This document shows positions 27,461-36,706 of a DNA stretch of 62,456 nt, in pieces. Position numbers and translations under genes: made by a program. Under the pieces are notes generated by a model. It was not told the origin of the DNA. It saw only the letters and a program-made list of their open reading frames with translations, and did not search any database. Source of the stretch: Candidatus Aminicenantota bacterium (lineage in GTDB: Bacteria > Acidobacteriota > Aminicenantia > Aminicenantales > Aminicenantaceae); assembly GCA_011772495.1 (NCBI GenBank), contig WVZL01000019.1:330-62785 (forward strand). Direction: 5' to 3'. Within the stretch, counting starts at the first letter, position 1; each line of letters opens with the position of its first letter.

Positions 27461-30097
27461 ATGAAAAATACAAGCCAGAAAATTTTGTTATTCAGTGTTT
27501 TTTTTGTGGTCTTCTTTTTATTCGCATCTTCAACCTTCAGCATTGCCCAAGAGGAAAAATCGAGCCAGCCAGAAAAGAAAGGAATCACATCCTGGTTGGT
27601 GGTCGGGCCCTTCCCTGCCCCTTTAACGGCTTTTCATCAGGATAAGAAGAAGAAATTCAGTTGTGAAGATTTACTCAAATTCGAAGATTTTGACATTTCT
27701 TCTCTATGGCCTAACGAGAACGCTCGCTTTGAATGGCATGACGGCTCAGCAGTCATCTGGAAAACTGTGCAGCCCGGAGAAAAAGGTGTGGAGCTGGCTA
27801 GCCCGGGTAATCATCCCTCGATCGCCTACCTGGGAGTTTATCTTGATGTCCTGAGATGGACCAAAGCCAAGGTCTCAGTGTCAAGCCCCCAACTGCTCCA
27901 AGTTCATGTAGACGGAAAAGTCAGGGCCACCAAAGCCAAGGCTAAATCACCTGAAAAAAATGATGCAGCCTCAAAAGAAGAAAAAGCAACAGCCGAACTG
28001 AAATTGGAAACCGGTAAGCATCTGCTGCTGGTAAAGACTGTTTATGACCCAAAATCTGAAGCTGAATGGACGATTGAGGCTTCTCTCGATGCGGAAGAAA
28101 AATTTGCTGGACTGATCCTCTCCACCTCTTCTGAGCAACGCATGACCACAAAGCACCTTCTCGATACACCCAGGATCACCAGTGCCTCTATCTCTCCTGA
28201 TGGAAACTACGCCGCTTTATCCATGAGAAAGACTCTGCCGCCGAGTGATGAGACAGAAGCCTGGGTCGAGATATACCAATTGCCTGAAAGGCGCTTGATT
28301 CAAACCTACCGAGGAGGGATGAAAATCTCCCGGGTAAATTGGGCGCCGACCGGGAATAGATTCTCCTACACCAGCTCTGATAAATCAGAGAGCACGATCT
28401 GGATAGTCGACCTTAAGGCAGGAACAGCGATCCCGCTCCTAAAAAATGTTAAAGATTTAGGGAATCATACCTGGTCACCTACGGGAAAACACATCATCTA
28501 CTCGATCACAGAAAAGCCTGAACCTGACAAGAGAAAAGTCAAAAGATTTCAGAATCTAGCAGACAGGCAGCCCTGGTGGAGAAACAGAAGCTATCTTTAC
28601 AAAATAACTGTGCCTGGTGGAGTCCGCCAGAGGTTAACGGCTGGAGAACTCTCTACCAATTTCCACAACATCAGCCCTGACGGGAAACAGCTTCTCTTCA
28701 CCCGCTCAATCGTGGATTATAAAGAGCGGCCCTTTTCCAAAACTGAATTCTATACTCTTAACCTTGAAACCCTAGAAGCCAAAATGCTTCTGGAAACAAG
28801 ATGGTTTGGAACCGCAGAGTGGGGGCCTCTGGGGAAAAGGCTGCTGATTCTTGGCGGCCCTTCGCTTTTCGGCGAGACTGGAGTCGACGTTCCCCCAGGA
28901 ACCATTCCCAATGAGTACGATGGGCAGGCCTATCTCTATGACCCAAATACTTCGGAAGTCGAGGCTATCACCAAAGACTTTGACCCGAGTATCAACCAAG
29001 CCCTGTGGAGCAGAACAGAAGATTGCATCTATTTCAGTACCACTGACCGCTCGTACCGCCATCTTTACACATACGATCTGAAGAAAAAGACTTTCTCTTT
29101 GATCGACTGTGGAGTCGAAGTCCTGGGCAGAATCGATATAGCCCAGAGAAAACCAATGGCGGTCTATACGGGGTCGAGCGCTTCGGTCCCTTCCAAAGCC
29201 TTTGTGCTGGACTTAAGGAAAAATAGATACCATCTTCTCAAGGACCCGGGAAGAGATGATTTTGCCGAGGTTAAGTTCGGAAAAGTCGAGCGCTGGACAT
29301 TCAAAAACAAGCAAAACGTAGAAATCGAAGGCCGGATCTATTATCCGCCCGGTTTTGATCCTGAAAAAAAATATCCCTGCATTGTCTATTACTACGGAGG
29401 AACGAGCCCGGTCACCAGAGATTTTGGGGGACGGTATCCCAAGAATCTCTATGCTGCCCAGGGCTATGTCATCTATGTTCTCCAGCCCAGCGGAGCGGTA
29501 GGTTTCGGACAGAAATTCTCGAGCCTGCACGTCAACGACTGGGGAAAGATCGTCGCTGATGAAATCATTGACGGGGTCAAGAAATTCTTAGCCGCCCACC
29601 ATTTTGTAGACTCCAAAAAAGTAGGCTGCATTGGCGCTTCCTTCGGTGGGTTCACGACCATGCTGCTTTTGACCCGCACCGACATCTTTGCCTCCGGTGT
29701 TGCCCACGCCGGTATAAGCTCGATATCCAGCTACTGGGGTGAAGGCTACTGGGGCTATGGCTACAGCTCCATCGCCACAGCCAACAGCTTCCCCTGGAAT
29801 CGGAAGGACATTTATATCGACCAGAGTCCCCTTTTTCAGGCCGATAAAATCACCACTCCCCTTCTGCTCCTGCACGGCTCGGTGGACACCAACGTCCCCC
29901 CCGGCGAAAGCACGCAGCTCTTCACAGCCTTAAAAATTCTGGGTAAAGAGGTGGAATACATACAGATCATGGGGGAGAATCATCACATACTGACTTACAA
30001 CAAAAGGATCCTGTGGACCAAAACCATCTTGGCCTGGTTCGACAAATGGCTTAAAGGCCAACCTGAGTGGTGGACCGAGCTCTATCCGGCTAAATAA
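27461..30097 (+). CDS. exported S9 family peptidase with N-terminal beta domain
   Basis: An 878-residue S9-type peptidase: signal peptide (about 1-28, ending FSIAQ), an extra N-terminal region of about 180 residues (SWLVVGPFPAPL..., likely jelly-roll), a propeller made of WD-like repeats, then an alpha/beta-hydrolase domain. Triad: Ser727 in GASFGGF, Asp809 in HGSVDTN and His841/842 in ENHHI. It differs from the first S9 gene at 23878, so they are not recent duplicates. ATG 27461 follows AAAGGAGACAAA; the GTG at 27446 is rejected. Likely role: periplasmic peptide degradation. Confidence 0.88.
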   Translation: MKNTSQKILLFSVFFVVFFLFASSTFSIAQEEKSSQPEKKGITSWLVVGPFPAPLTAFHQDKKKKFSCEDLLKFEDFDISSLWPNENARFEWHDGSAVIWKTVQPGEKGVELASPGNHPSIAYLGVYLDVLRWTKAKVSVSSPQLLQVHVDGKVRATKAKAKSPEKNDAASKEEKATAELKLETGKHLLLVKTVYDPKSEAEWTIEASLDAEEKFAGLILSTSSEQRMTTKHLLDTPRITSASISPDGNYAALSMRKTLPPSDETEAWVEIYQLPERRLIQTYRGGMKISRVNWAPTGNRFSYTSSDKSESTIWIVDLKAGTAIPLLKNVKDLGNHTWSPTGKHIIYSITEKPEPDKRKVKRFQNLADRQPWWRNRSYLYKITVPGGVRQRLTAGELSTNFHNISPDGKQLLFTRSIVDYKERPFSKTEFYTLNLETLEAKMLLETRWFGTAEWGPLGKRLLILGGPSLFGETGVDVPPGTIPNEYDGQAYLYDPNTSEVEAITKDFDPSINQALWSRTEDCIYFSTTDRSYRHLYTYDLKKKTFSLIDCGVEVLGRIDIAQRKPMAVYTGSSASVPSKAFVLDLRKNRYHLLKDPGRDDFAEVKFGKVERWTFKNKQNVEIEGRIYYPPGFDPEKKYPCIVYYYGGTSPVTRDFGGRYPKNLYAAQGYVIYVLQPSGAVGFGQKFSSLHVNDWGKIVADEIIDGVKKFLAAHHFVDSKKVGCIGASFGGFTTMLLLTRTDIFASGVAHAGISSISSYWGEGYWGYGYSSIATANSFPWNRKDIYIDQSPLFQADKITTPLLLLHGSVDTNVPPGESTQLFTALKILGKEVEYIQIMGENHHILTYNKRILWTKTILAWFDKWLKGQPEWWTELYPAK

Positions 30098-30259
30098 TTT
30101 TCACAACTTCTGTTAAAAAGTCTGTGGAAAAATATAATTTTCTTCACCGTAAGATATTGATATCGTTATATTTCATACATATTGCACAATTTTTCGGCAC
30201 CTTGTCCTCCCTGTAGAAAAAGTGAGGAAAATCCCGACTAAACTGAATAGGAGTGAATA

Positions 30260-30342
30260 GGGGTCAGGTCTTGACTTTCAACATTTTCTTGAAGCTATAC
30301 ATGACTTAGAAAACGAAATGCTAAACGTCAAGACCTGACCCC
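30260..30342. repeat. REP-like inverted repeat, copy 3
   Basis: The best-preserved copy: GGGGTCAGGTCTTGACTTTC starts at 30260 and the inverse arm ending GTCAAGACCTGACCCC closes at 30342, with a 20-30 base centre. It shares its arms with the copies at 599 and 20824. It fills most of the 349-base gap between the S9 gene and the GyrI-like gene. Confidence 0.75.
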
Positions 30343-30446
30343 AACTGGTATTAAGCTCTTGAATTTTTTTTAGTTTAATGATAAAAACTTTCAGTCCCCT
30401 AGGATATGGACTATCAACCCAAAGTCTCCTTTTAAAGGAGGAAAAA

Positions 30447-30995
30447 ATGAAAAAAATGAGAACGATTCTGTTCCTTCTCCTTCTTTTCTCCTCGTTCCTT
30501 CTAGAATTAAACGTTCAGCCAGGAACTGCCGAGGAAGAAATTACTATTAAGGAGGTCATTCCTTTCACCTATGTATGCTATCCTCATACGGGTTCCTACG
30601 CAGATATGCCGAAAGTCATCGGGATGATGTGGCAGCACACGCGCCAACAAAACATCTTTCCCGCACTCGGACCATTACTTGGAGTCTACTACAGCACTCC
30701 AGACCTAGTAGCAGCTGAAGAGCTGGAATGGGAACTAGGATTTCCTATCACACCCCAGACTCTTGTCCAGGCGCCTTTAGAGAAAAAACAGTGGAGTTTT
30801 ACATCCGTCATCTCAACCATGCATAACGGCCCCCCCGAAACAATAGGCGAGACCTATACCAAGCTTAAAGAATGGATGGAAAGTAACAATTATCTTCATG
30901 TCGGTCCCATCTTGCACAGATATCTATCAGATCCTTCACAAGTCGGCCCACAGGCTCAGCGAATAGAAATCTGGGTGCCTTTCAGCACAGAATAG
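30447..30995 (+). CDS. exported GyrI-like (AraC effector-binding) protein
   Basis: A 182-residue protein with a strong signal peptide (KKMRTILFLLLLFSSFLLEL, cut near GTAEE) and a GyrI-like small-molecule-binding domain: VIPFTYVCYPHTGSYADMPK, LGVYYSTPDLV, ELEWELGFPI and IEIWVPF are the family's recurring parts. GyrI/SOUL-type domains bind small hydrophobic ligands; a secreted version is unusual. ATG 30447 follows AAAGGAGG; the frame reaches up to 30378 but those codons precede the signal. It stands alone between the repeat and the cyclase gene. Confidence 0.8.
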   Translation: MKKMRTILFLLLLFSSFLLELNVQPGTAEEEITIKEVIPFTYVCYPHTGSYADMPKVIGMMWQHTRQQNIFPALGPLLGVYYSTPDLVAAEELEWELGFPITPQTLVQAPLEKKQWSFTSVISTMHNGPPETIGETYTKLKEWMESNNYLHVGPILHRYLSDPSQVGPQAQRIEIWVPFSTE

Positions 30996-31093
30996 AATTT
31001 ATTTTTGATTTTTTTGAACTCAGCCCAAGCTCGATAAACAATAAGATTTGTCTAAAGATGCCTTCTAACCATCCCCGTGAACCTCAAATTGGC

Positions 31094-31176
31094 TAGCCCT
31101 ATGGGGTGAAATACCCTCACCCTTTGCGGTGACAAAAAAAGATGAAAAATCCTCTCAAAATCACCTATAGGGGCTA
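31094..31176 (+). other. candidate structured leader
   Basis: TAGCCCTATGGGGTG (31094-31108) and CACCTATAGGGGCTA (31162-31176) form an imperfect inverted repeat around smaller hairpins, including TCACC...GGTGA near 31117-31132. It lies about 100 bases upstream of the diguanylate cyclase gene. No known riboswitch matches; the fold is from inspection only. Confidence 0.3.
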
Positions 31177-31273
31177 TTTACATCTTCTTCATTTTATCTT
31201 ATGTAATATACATACAAAGATTAGGGATAATAGAAAGGCACTTTGAGCACAATTCTCCTCCAACAAATCACTG

Positions 31274-33256
31274 ATGGCAGTTAAAAGAATGGCCAACTAC
31301 CGCAGCGTCACTGAAACCAAAAGGGGCGTTGGAAAGCTAAATCATGTCTATGATGCTGGCTTAGAGTCGAGGCTGAGACTCAGGTCCATCGTGGACAACG
31401 CTCCCAACACAGCTTTTCAGGGACTCAACAAGAATGGAGAAGTGATTTTCTGGAATGCAGCTTCAGAAAAGCTTTACGGACTCAAGGAAGCGCAGGCCAA
31501 AGGAAAAAAACTCATCGATTTGAATATTTCTGAACCTGACAGACCCAAGTATAGAAAGCTCATCAGAAGCGCCTTTAAAAGGAACCGGCCTTCTCATTTA
31601 AGGGAATGGATAAAAACCACCAAAAAAGGAGAGCCGCGCTTCATCCTATCATCTCTATACCCCATAACACTGCCAGGACAGGATACCATAGTGGTCTGCA
31701 TGGATGTGGACATAACCAAGAGAAAAAAGGCAGAAGAAAGAATCAGGGAGATGAACAAGCAAATCGAAAAGTTCTCTGAAATAACAGCAGACATCTTGTC
31801 CATCGAGAATGAAAAGGAGCTTTTCGAGCATATCTCCCAAGCTGTCGTAGATATTTCTGACTTCAACCGGGTGCTCATTTCTTATTTCAAGGAAGATCCT
31901 CCATACAGAGAAATCATCGGTCATAAAGGAATCACCAAGACAGAATTACGGCGACTAAAAAAAATCAGGATGCCGCGGGAAAAGTATCTCAAATATTTTG
32001 AAAAAGGCACCAAAATCGGCAACCAGTCGTGCTACATTCCTCATACTAAAAAACACATCCTAGACCAGAAGGCGGTTGTCTACGGAAAAAGAAAATATCC
32101 CCGCGCAAAAGGACACTGGCATAGAGAAGACAACCTGCTGGTACTGATGAAGGATGAAAAAGACAATGTCATCGGGATCATTTCTGTCGATGAGTCCAAA
32201 AGCGGCCTAGCTCCTACTGACGAATCCGTTCGTCCTTTGGAGACATTCGCCAACCTGATTACCGGACACATCCAGCGCCTCATTCTAGCCAGAAAGATCA
32301 AAACTTCTGAAGCAAAATACCAGGAATTGGTGAGCAATGTTCAAATAGGTATCTTCAGGGTAACTCCAGAAGGTGAGCTTCTGGAAGTCAACCCAGCTGG
32401 GGTAGAAATGTTCGGCTATAAGGACGCCGAAGAATTTCTTTCTCGAAATGGGATTGATCTCTACAACAATCCAGAAGAAAGAGAGAAAAATTTAAAGGAA
32501 TTGGAAGAAAACGGCACCATAAAAAATAAGGAATTTGAGCTGAGAAGGCAGGATGATACCACTTTCTGGGCAGCCATGACCTCCAGCGCAATCAGGGATG
32601 GCGCCGGGAATATCATGTACTATGACACCGTTGTCGAAGACATTACCGAGAGAAAAAAATCAGAAGAAAAAATCAAGGAGCTCTCCATAACTGATGAGCT
32701 GACAAAATTGTACAATCGAAGACATTTCAACGAAGAACTGCCCAAAGCCATTAAGGATGCTGAAACGTGGAAAAGCTATCTGTCGTTCATCATGATCGAC
32801 ATAGATGACTTCAAACAATATAACGACAGATACTATCACCTGAAAGGCGACGAGATTCTAAAAGAAATAGCCTGGGTCATCTCTCAGAATATCCGGGAGA
32901 GAGATTGGGCTTCAAGATTTGGAGGGGAAGAATTTGCCATCATTCTTCCTGGAACGAGTTCTGCAGCAGCTACCAATGTCGCTGAAAGGATTAGGAAATC
33001 CTTTAAAAAAGTAGAATTCAGGCCTGAAGAAGAGGCTGTTCATAAAACTCTAAGCGCGGGCGTAGCTCAGGTCCATTTCCCGGAGAGAAAAATCCCACGC
33101 CCCTCGAAAGATAAAAAATTCACCGTCAACTATGAAAAAATAGCTACCGAGCTAGCCGACCTGGCTGACAAAGCCTTGTTCAAGGCTAAAAAACTTGGAA
33201 AAGATCAGGTTGCTGTTTCAGATAAGACCTTAGAGCCCAAATACACTCCTTCCTAA
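31274..33256 (+). CDS. PAS-GAF-PAS diguanylate cyclase
   Basis: A 660-residue sensor cyclase: PAS about 35-155, GAF-like 185-340, PAS 350-465, GGDEF 475-645. The GGDEF domain is intact, with IDIDDFKQYND and the active-site motif RFGGEEF. An RxxD product-inhibition site (RERD) lies five residues before GGEEF. It would make c-di-GMP from GTP in response to an unknown cytoplasmic signal. No membrane span is seen, so it is soluble. The ribosome site before ATG 31274 is weak. No EAL or HD-GYP gene is nearby. Confidence 0.88.
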   Translation: MAVKRMANYRSVTETKRGVGKLNHVYDAGLESRLRLRSIVDNAPNTAFQGLNKNGEVIFWNAASEKLYGLKEAQAKGKKLIDLNISEPDRPKYRKLIRSAFKRNRPSHLREWIKTTKKGEPRFILSSLYPITLPGQDTIVVCMDVDITKRKKAEERIREMNKQIEKFSEITADILSIENEKELFEHISQAVVDISDFNRVLISYFKEDPPYREIIGHKGITKTELRRLKKIRMPREKYLKYFEKGTKIGNQSCYIPHTKKHILDQKAVVYGKRKYPRAKGHWHREDNLLVLMKDEKDNVIGIISVDESKSGLAPTDESVRPLETFANLITGHIQRLILARKIKTSEAKYQELVSNVQIGIFRVTPEGELLEVNPAGVEMFGYKDAEEFLSRNGIDLYNNPEEREKNLKELEENGTIKNKEFELRRQDDTTFWAAMTSSAIRDGAGNIMYYDTVVEDITERKKSEEKIKELSITDELTKLYNRRHFNEELPKAIKDAETWKSYLSFIMIDIDDFKQYNDRYYHLKGDEILKEIAWVISQNIRERDWASRFGGEEFAIILPGTSSAAATNVAERIRKSFKKVEFRPEEEAVHKTLSAGVAQVHFPERKIPRPSKDKKFTVNYEKIATELADLADKALFKAKKLGKDQVAVSDKTLEPKYTPS

Positions 33257-33388
33257 AATCAGCCCTCTAATTCAAAATCAAAATTGGGGATTGATCTATC
33301 AGATCAGGGACGGTTCTATGTTCACACCTGGAGCAAGGCTTTATAATTAATCCCTGCACCAGGGCAAGAAAAGGGAAAGGAAATGCTT

Positions 33389-33412
33389 CCTCCAGTCGCT
33401 CGCAATGACGAT
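33389..33412. repeat. possible dispersed repeat fragment
   Basis: The stretch containing GCTCGCAATGACG at 33398-33410 matches the core (CGTCATTGCGAGC on the other strand) seen as dispersed short repeats in many bacterial genomes. Only one arm is here and no second copy was noticed in the window, so it is a weak call. Confidence 0.25.
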
Positions 33413-33492
33413 TTTTCCTATTAATGTTCTAAAGAATTATTGCTATAATACTTCTCCATCGAATTTAAAATTGCAGACTCAATATTCTCAAA

Positions 33493-34596
33493 ATGAAGGA
33501 ATTCAAGACTGAGGTTGACTTCGACTCCCAAATCAACAACTCCAAACTGCTTTCGATCGGCTGGCTGTGCACTTACACTCCTGAAGAAGTCATATATGCA
33601 GCAGGGTTCCATCCCTTCCGCCTCCTGGAGGACACACCTTCCACCAAATTGGCTGACACTTATCTGCATTACAACCTCTGTCCTTACGTTCGAAGCTGTC
33701 TTGACTTCGGGCTGAGGAAGGAAAATCAGCTCCTGAAGGGAATCATCATTGTCAACTCTTGCGACGCCATGCGAGGTCTCTACAATATCTGGAGCCGCTA
33801 TCTTTCTGCTGAGACTTTTGTACACTTCATGGAACTTCCCAAAGTCGCTACTTCTCTAGCTGTGGATTACTTTAAAAAAGAAATTCAAAAGCTTATCAAT
33901 TCCTTAGAAAAACACTTTGGCCGCCGAATAAAAGAATCGGCTCTATACGAGGCGGTGGGAATATACAACGAGAGTCGGGATTTGATGAGCGAGCTCTACG
34001 AGCTCAGAAAGGATCAGTCACTTCCTTTAAACGGAACCCTTGTCTCCAGAGTGGTGCGCGCGGGTCAAATAATACCGAAAAAGACATTTAACCAGAAGTT
34101 AAAAAAGCTCATCGCAGAAATAAAAACAACCAGAGCCAGGGCCGATCAGCCTGAAAAGCCAAGAATCATGATCGTCGGCTCTCTGCTTTACAACTCCCAG
34201 CTCATTGAAACGGTAGAAGAGGCTGGAGCAGTGGTCGTCTGCGATGATCTGTGTACTGGAAGCCGCTATTTTGAGGGGAGGATCGAAGATAGAGATAACC
34301 TGGTCGAGGCATTAAGCCGCCATTACCTCCTCAAGACACCCTGCGCCCGGATGAAGGATACCTCTCTTCGACTGGAGGCTGGAAGGAAAAGGGTGGAAGA
34401 GTACCGAGTCGATGGGGTCATCTACCAGACACTTAAATTCTGCGACAACCACCTCTACGACTATCCTGTTTATCAGGAATTCTTCAAAAAATTGGACGTC
34501 CCTATTCTCCAGATCGAGAACGATTTTGTAGGCGGCAACCTCGGCCAAATAAAAACAAGGATCGAAGCCTTCATAGAAATGCTCTCCATGGTTTAA
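33493..34596 (+). CDS. 2-hydroxyacyl-CoA dehydratase-like protein, subunit 1
   Basis: A 367-residue member of the HgdB/FldC/double-cubane family. Cys residues likely to hold an iron-sulfur cluster appear in WLCTYTPEE, NLCPYVRSC and NSCDAMRG. The C-terminal region VEEYRVDGVIYQTLKFCDNH and IETDF-like ending (IENDFVGGNLGQIKTRIEAF) are typical. Such proteins accept an electron from an ATP-dependent activator to dehydrate 2-hydroxyacyl-CoA or, in the double-cubane group, reduce small molecules. It is followed at 6 bases by the paired gene. Substrate unknown; no activator gene nearby. Confidence 0.82.
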   Translation: MKEFKTEVDFDSQINNSKLLSIGWLCTYTPEEVIYAAGFHPFRLLEDTPSTKLADTYLHYNLCPYVRSCLDFGLRKENQLLKGIIIVNSCDAMRGLYNIWSRYLSAETFVHFMELPKVATSLAVDYFKKEIQKLINSLEKHFGRRIKESALYEAVGIYNESRDLMSELYELRKDQSLPLNGTLVSRVVRAGQIIPKKTFNQKLKKLIAEIKTTRARADQPEKPRIMIVGSLLYNSQLIETVEEAGAVVVCDDLCTGSRYFEGRIEDRDNLVEALSRHYLLKTPCARMKDTSLRLEAGRKRVEEYRVDGVIYQTLKFCDNHLYDYPVYQEFFKKLDVPILQIENDFVGGNLGQIKTRIEAFIEMLSMV

Positions 34597-34602
34597 GAGA
34601 CG

Positions 34603-35853
34603 ATGAAGAAAAAAAGCCAGAAAAGAATGATAACCAAAGACATGCTGAAGACAAAAAGCTTCTACCTGAAGTCCAAGCTTCTCAACAGAAGCCGAAGAGG
34701 CGATCCACGCCTTAAGTCAACCAAAAAAATGGTAGACATGGTATTGAATTTGAACCTGAAAGCGATCCAGCAAGAGAAACCGATAACTCTGACCACAATC
34801 CTGTCTCCTTCTGAGATATTGTATGCGCTCGATCTCATCCCTATCTGTGCAGAGACAACTGCATCTTTCCTGGCCAGTTTTGGACTGGGTGATGATTTCT
34901 TGACCATTGCTGAAAAGCACTTCCACTCGCCAGAAACATGTTCTTTCCTTCGTTGTGCGACCGGGGCAGTAATGGATAATCTTTTTCCCCAGCCAGCAGC
35001 AGTCATTGCCACCACCCATCTCTGTGATGCAGGAGCAAAAATGATCTCCTATGCTAGCCAGGTGTATGACTGCGAATATTTTTTGATCGACATCCCCCAG
35101 GAAAAGAGCGAAGAAGCAATTGATTATGTAGCTCGACAATTGGAAGAGATGGCTCAAAGACTGAGTGAATTGACAGGTCGGAAGTTAAGCAAAGAGAAAT
35201 TGGCCAAGGCTATAGAGCGCTCTAACGAGGCTCGAAGATATGCTCTTCAGGCTAATGAGCTCCGCCAATCCATTCCGGCTCCCATGAGAGGAAGCGAAGC
35301 TCTCAGCTATCTTTACCTTCCGGGAATTGGCTTTGGTTCGAATGAAACCGTGGAAATTTATCGGAAGATGGCCGCAGAACTCGAACGGCGGGTGGCCAAG
35401 AAATTCAGCCCTCTCGAGGAGGAAAGACATCGACTGCTCTGGCTCCATGTCAAACCTTATTTTCCCAACCGTCTCTTTCGGTATCTGGAAAAAGAGAAAA
35501 AAGCCTCTATTGCTTTTGAGGAAGTCAATCACATCTTTTGGCCAGAATTAGACCCAGAACAACCCTTCAGGAGCGTAGCCCAAAAACTGAATGCCAATTT
35601 ATTCCAGGGGCCTATTGATTCTTATATAGAACTTCTCCTCAATCTCGTCGAAAAATATAAGGTCGACGGAGTCGTGCACTATGCCCATTGGGGCTGCCGG
35701 TGGAATTACGGAAGGATGCCGAATGTGAAAGAGGCCCTCCAGGCAAAGGGAATCCCTTTCTTGCGCTTAGACTTAGACAGCATATCGAGCCGAGATTATT
35801 TTGAAGGACAGCTGAACAGCAGAATCGACACCTTCTTGGATATGCTGAGCTAG
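34603..35853 (+). CDS. 2-hydroxyacyl-CoA dehydratase-like protein, subunit 2
   Basis: A 416-residue homologue of the HgdA/BcrB type: an N-terminal basic extension, then TTILSPSEILYALDLIPICAE, ETCSFLRCATGAVMDNL, THLCDAGAKM, and the end LDLDSISSRDYFEGQLNSRI. Cysteines in SFLRC, HLCD and HWGC are candidate cluster ligands. It forms the natural partner of the preceding gene (6-base gap), giving the two-subunit core of a 2-hydroxyacyl-CoA dehydratase or related reductase. The reaction cannot be named; amino-acid fermentation (e.g. 2-hydroxyglutaryl or phenyllactyl routes) is only a possibility. Confidence 0.8.
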   Translation: MKKKSQKRMITKDMLKTKSFYLKSKLLNRSRRGDPRLKSTKKMVDMVLNLNLKAIQQEKPITLTTILSPSEILYALDLIPICAETTASFLASFGLGDDFLTIAEKHFHSPETCSFLRCATGAVMDNLFPQPAAVIATTHLCDAGAKMISYASQVYDCEYFLIDIPQEKSEEAIDYVARQLEEMAQRLSELTGRKLSKEKLAKAIERSNEARRYALQANELRQSIPAPMRGSEALSYLYLPGIGFGSNETVEIYRKMAAELERRVAKKFSPLEEERHRLLWLHVKPYFPNRLFRYLEKEKKASIAFEEVNHIFWPELDPEQPFRSVAQKLNANLFQGPIDSYIELLLNLVEKYKVDGVVHYAHWGCRWNYGRMPNVKEALQAKGIPFLRLDLDSISSRDYFEGQLNSRIDTFLDMLS

Positions 35854-35945
35854 AGAAAAAAATATTTCCTTTCATAGACTTTTAGCGGCTATGATTTTAC
35901 AGGGAGGTTAGGACTCGGATTAAATGGTGATAAAGTCGGAGTGCA

Positions 35946-36701
35946 TTGTTGATAGTTAAGGAAATCAGAGCCTCGAGCATTCTTAACAAATCAAAAATCT
36001 ATGATTACTGCCTGAATCCTTACACAGGCTGCCAATTCAACTGCAGATACTGTTATGCCCGCCTGTTCATCAGACGGTTTTCCGGCCATAAAGAACCTTG
36101 GGGCGAATTTGTCGATGTTAAAATCAATGCTCCTGAGTTACTCAAAAAACAGGTGATAAGGGCAAGAAAGGGTAAGGTATGGGTGTCCTCTGTAACAGAT
36201 CCCTATCAATTCCTGGAGAAAAAGCATGAATTGACCAGGCAGTGCCTGAAAGAACTGGCCAAGAGCCAATTCCCGGTCGTCATCCAGACAAAATCAGAGC
36301 TTGTGCTGCGCGACCTGGACCTGATCCAGGAATTCGAGGATATAGAAGTGGGATTCACCATAACGACGGATGACGAGAGAGTGGCAAAATTATTCGAGCC
36401 TCATGCTTCGCCTGTAAAGCAGAGATTGATGGCCCTGGAGAAAATCCAAGCCCAAGGAATCAGAACCTTTGCCTTCATCGGCCCCATCCTGCCCGGAAGC
36501 CCGGAAAAACTTGTGGCCCTCCTAGAAGGAAAGACCGACAATGTTCTTATCGACAGGATGAATTATATGGGTTCGATAAAAGGATTTTACTATCGAAACA
36601 ATCTGTTGGATGCCACGACGAATAGATTCTTCTCTGAATACAAAAACAGGCTGAAAGAAGAATTAAGAAAGAGAGGCATGAATTTCGAAGTGCTTTTCTG
36701 A
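35946..36701 (+). CDS. radical SAM protein, SPL/COG1533 type
   Basis: A 251-residue radical SAM enzyme of the spore-photoproduct-lyase-like group. It has the cluster motif CQFNCRYC (C-x3-C-x2-C), YARLF immediately after, and VSSVTDPYQFLEKKHELTR typical of COG1533. Length matches small members. It would cleave SAM to a radical; the substrate is unknown for this branch. The start is TTG 35946 or 35949; GGAG is 5-8 bases upstream. It is on the plus strand, convergent with the THEP1 gene 5 bases away. Confidence 0.85.
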   Translation: MLIVKEIRASSILNKSKIYDYCLNPYTGCQFNCRYCYARLFIRRFSGHKEPWGEFVDVKINAPELLKKQVIRARKGKVWVSSVTDPYQFLEKKHELTRQCLKELAKSQFPVVIQTKSELVLRDLDLIQEFEDIEVGFTITTDDERVAKLFEPHASPVKQRLMALEKIQAQGIRTFAFIGPILPGSPEKLVALLEGKTDNVLIDRMNYMGSIKGFYYRNNLLDATTNRFFSEYKNRLKEELRKRGMNFEVLF

Positions 36702-36706
36702 TCTTT

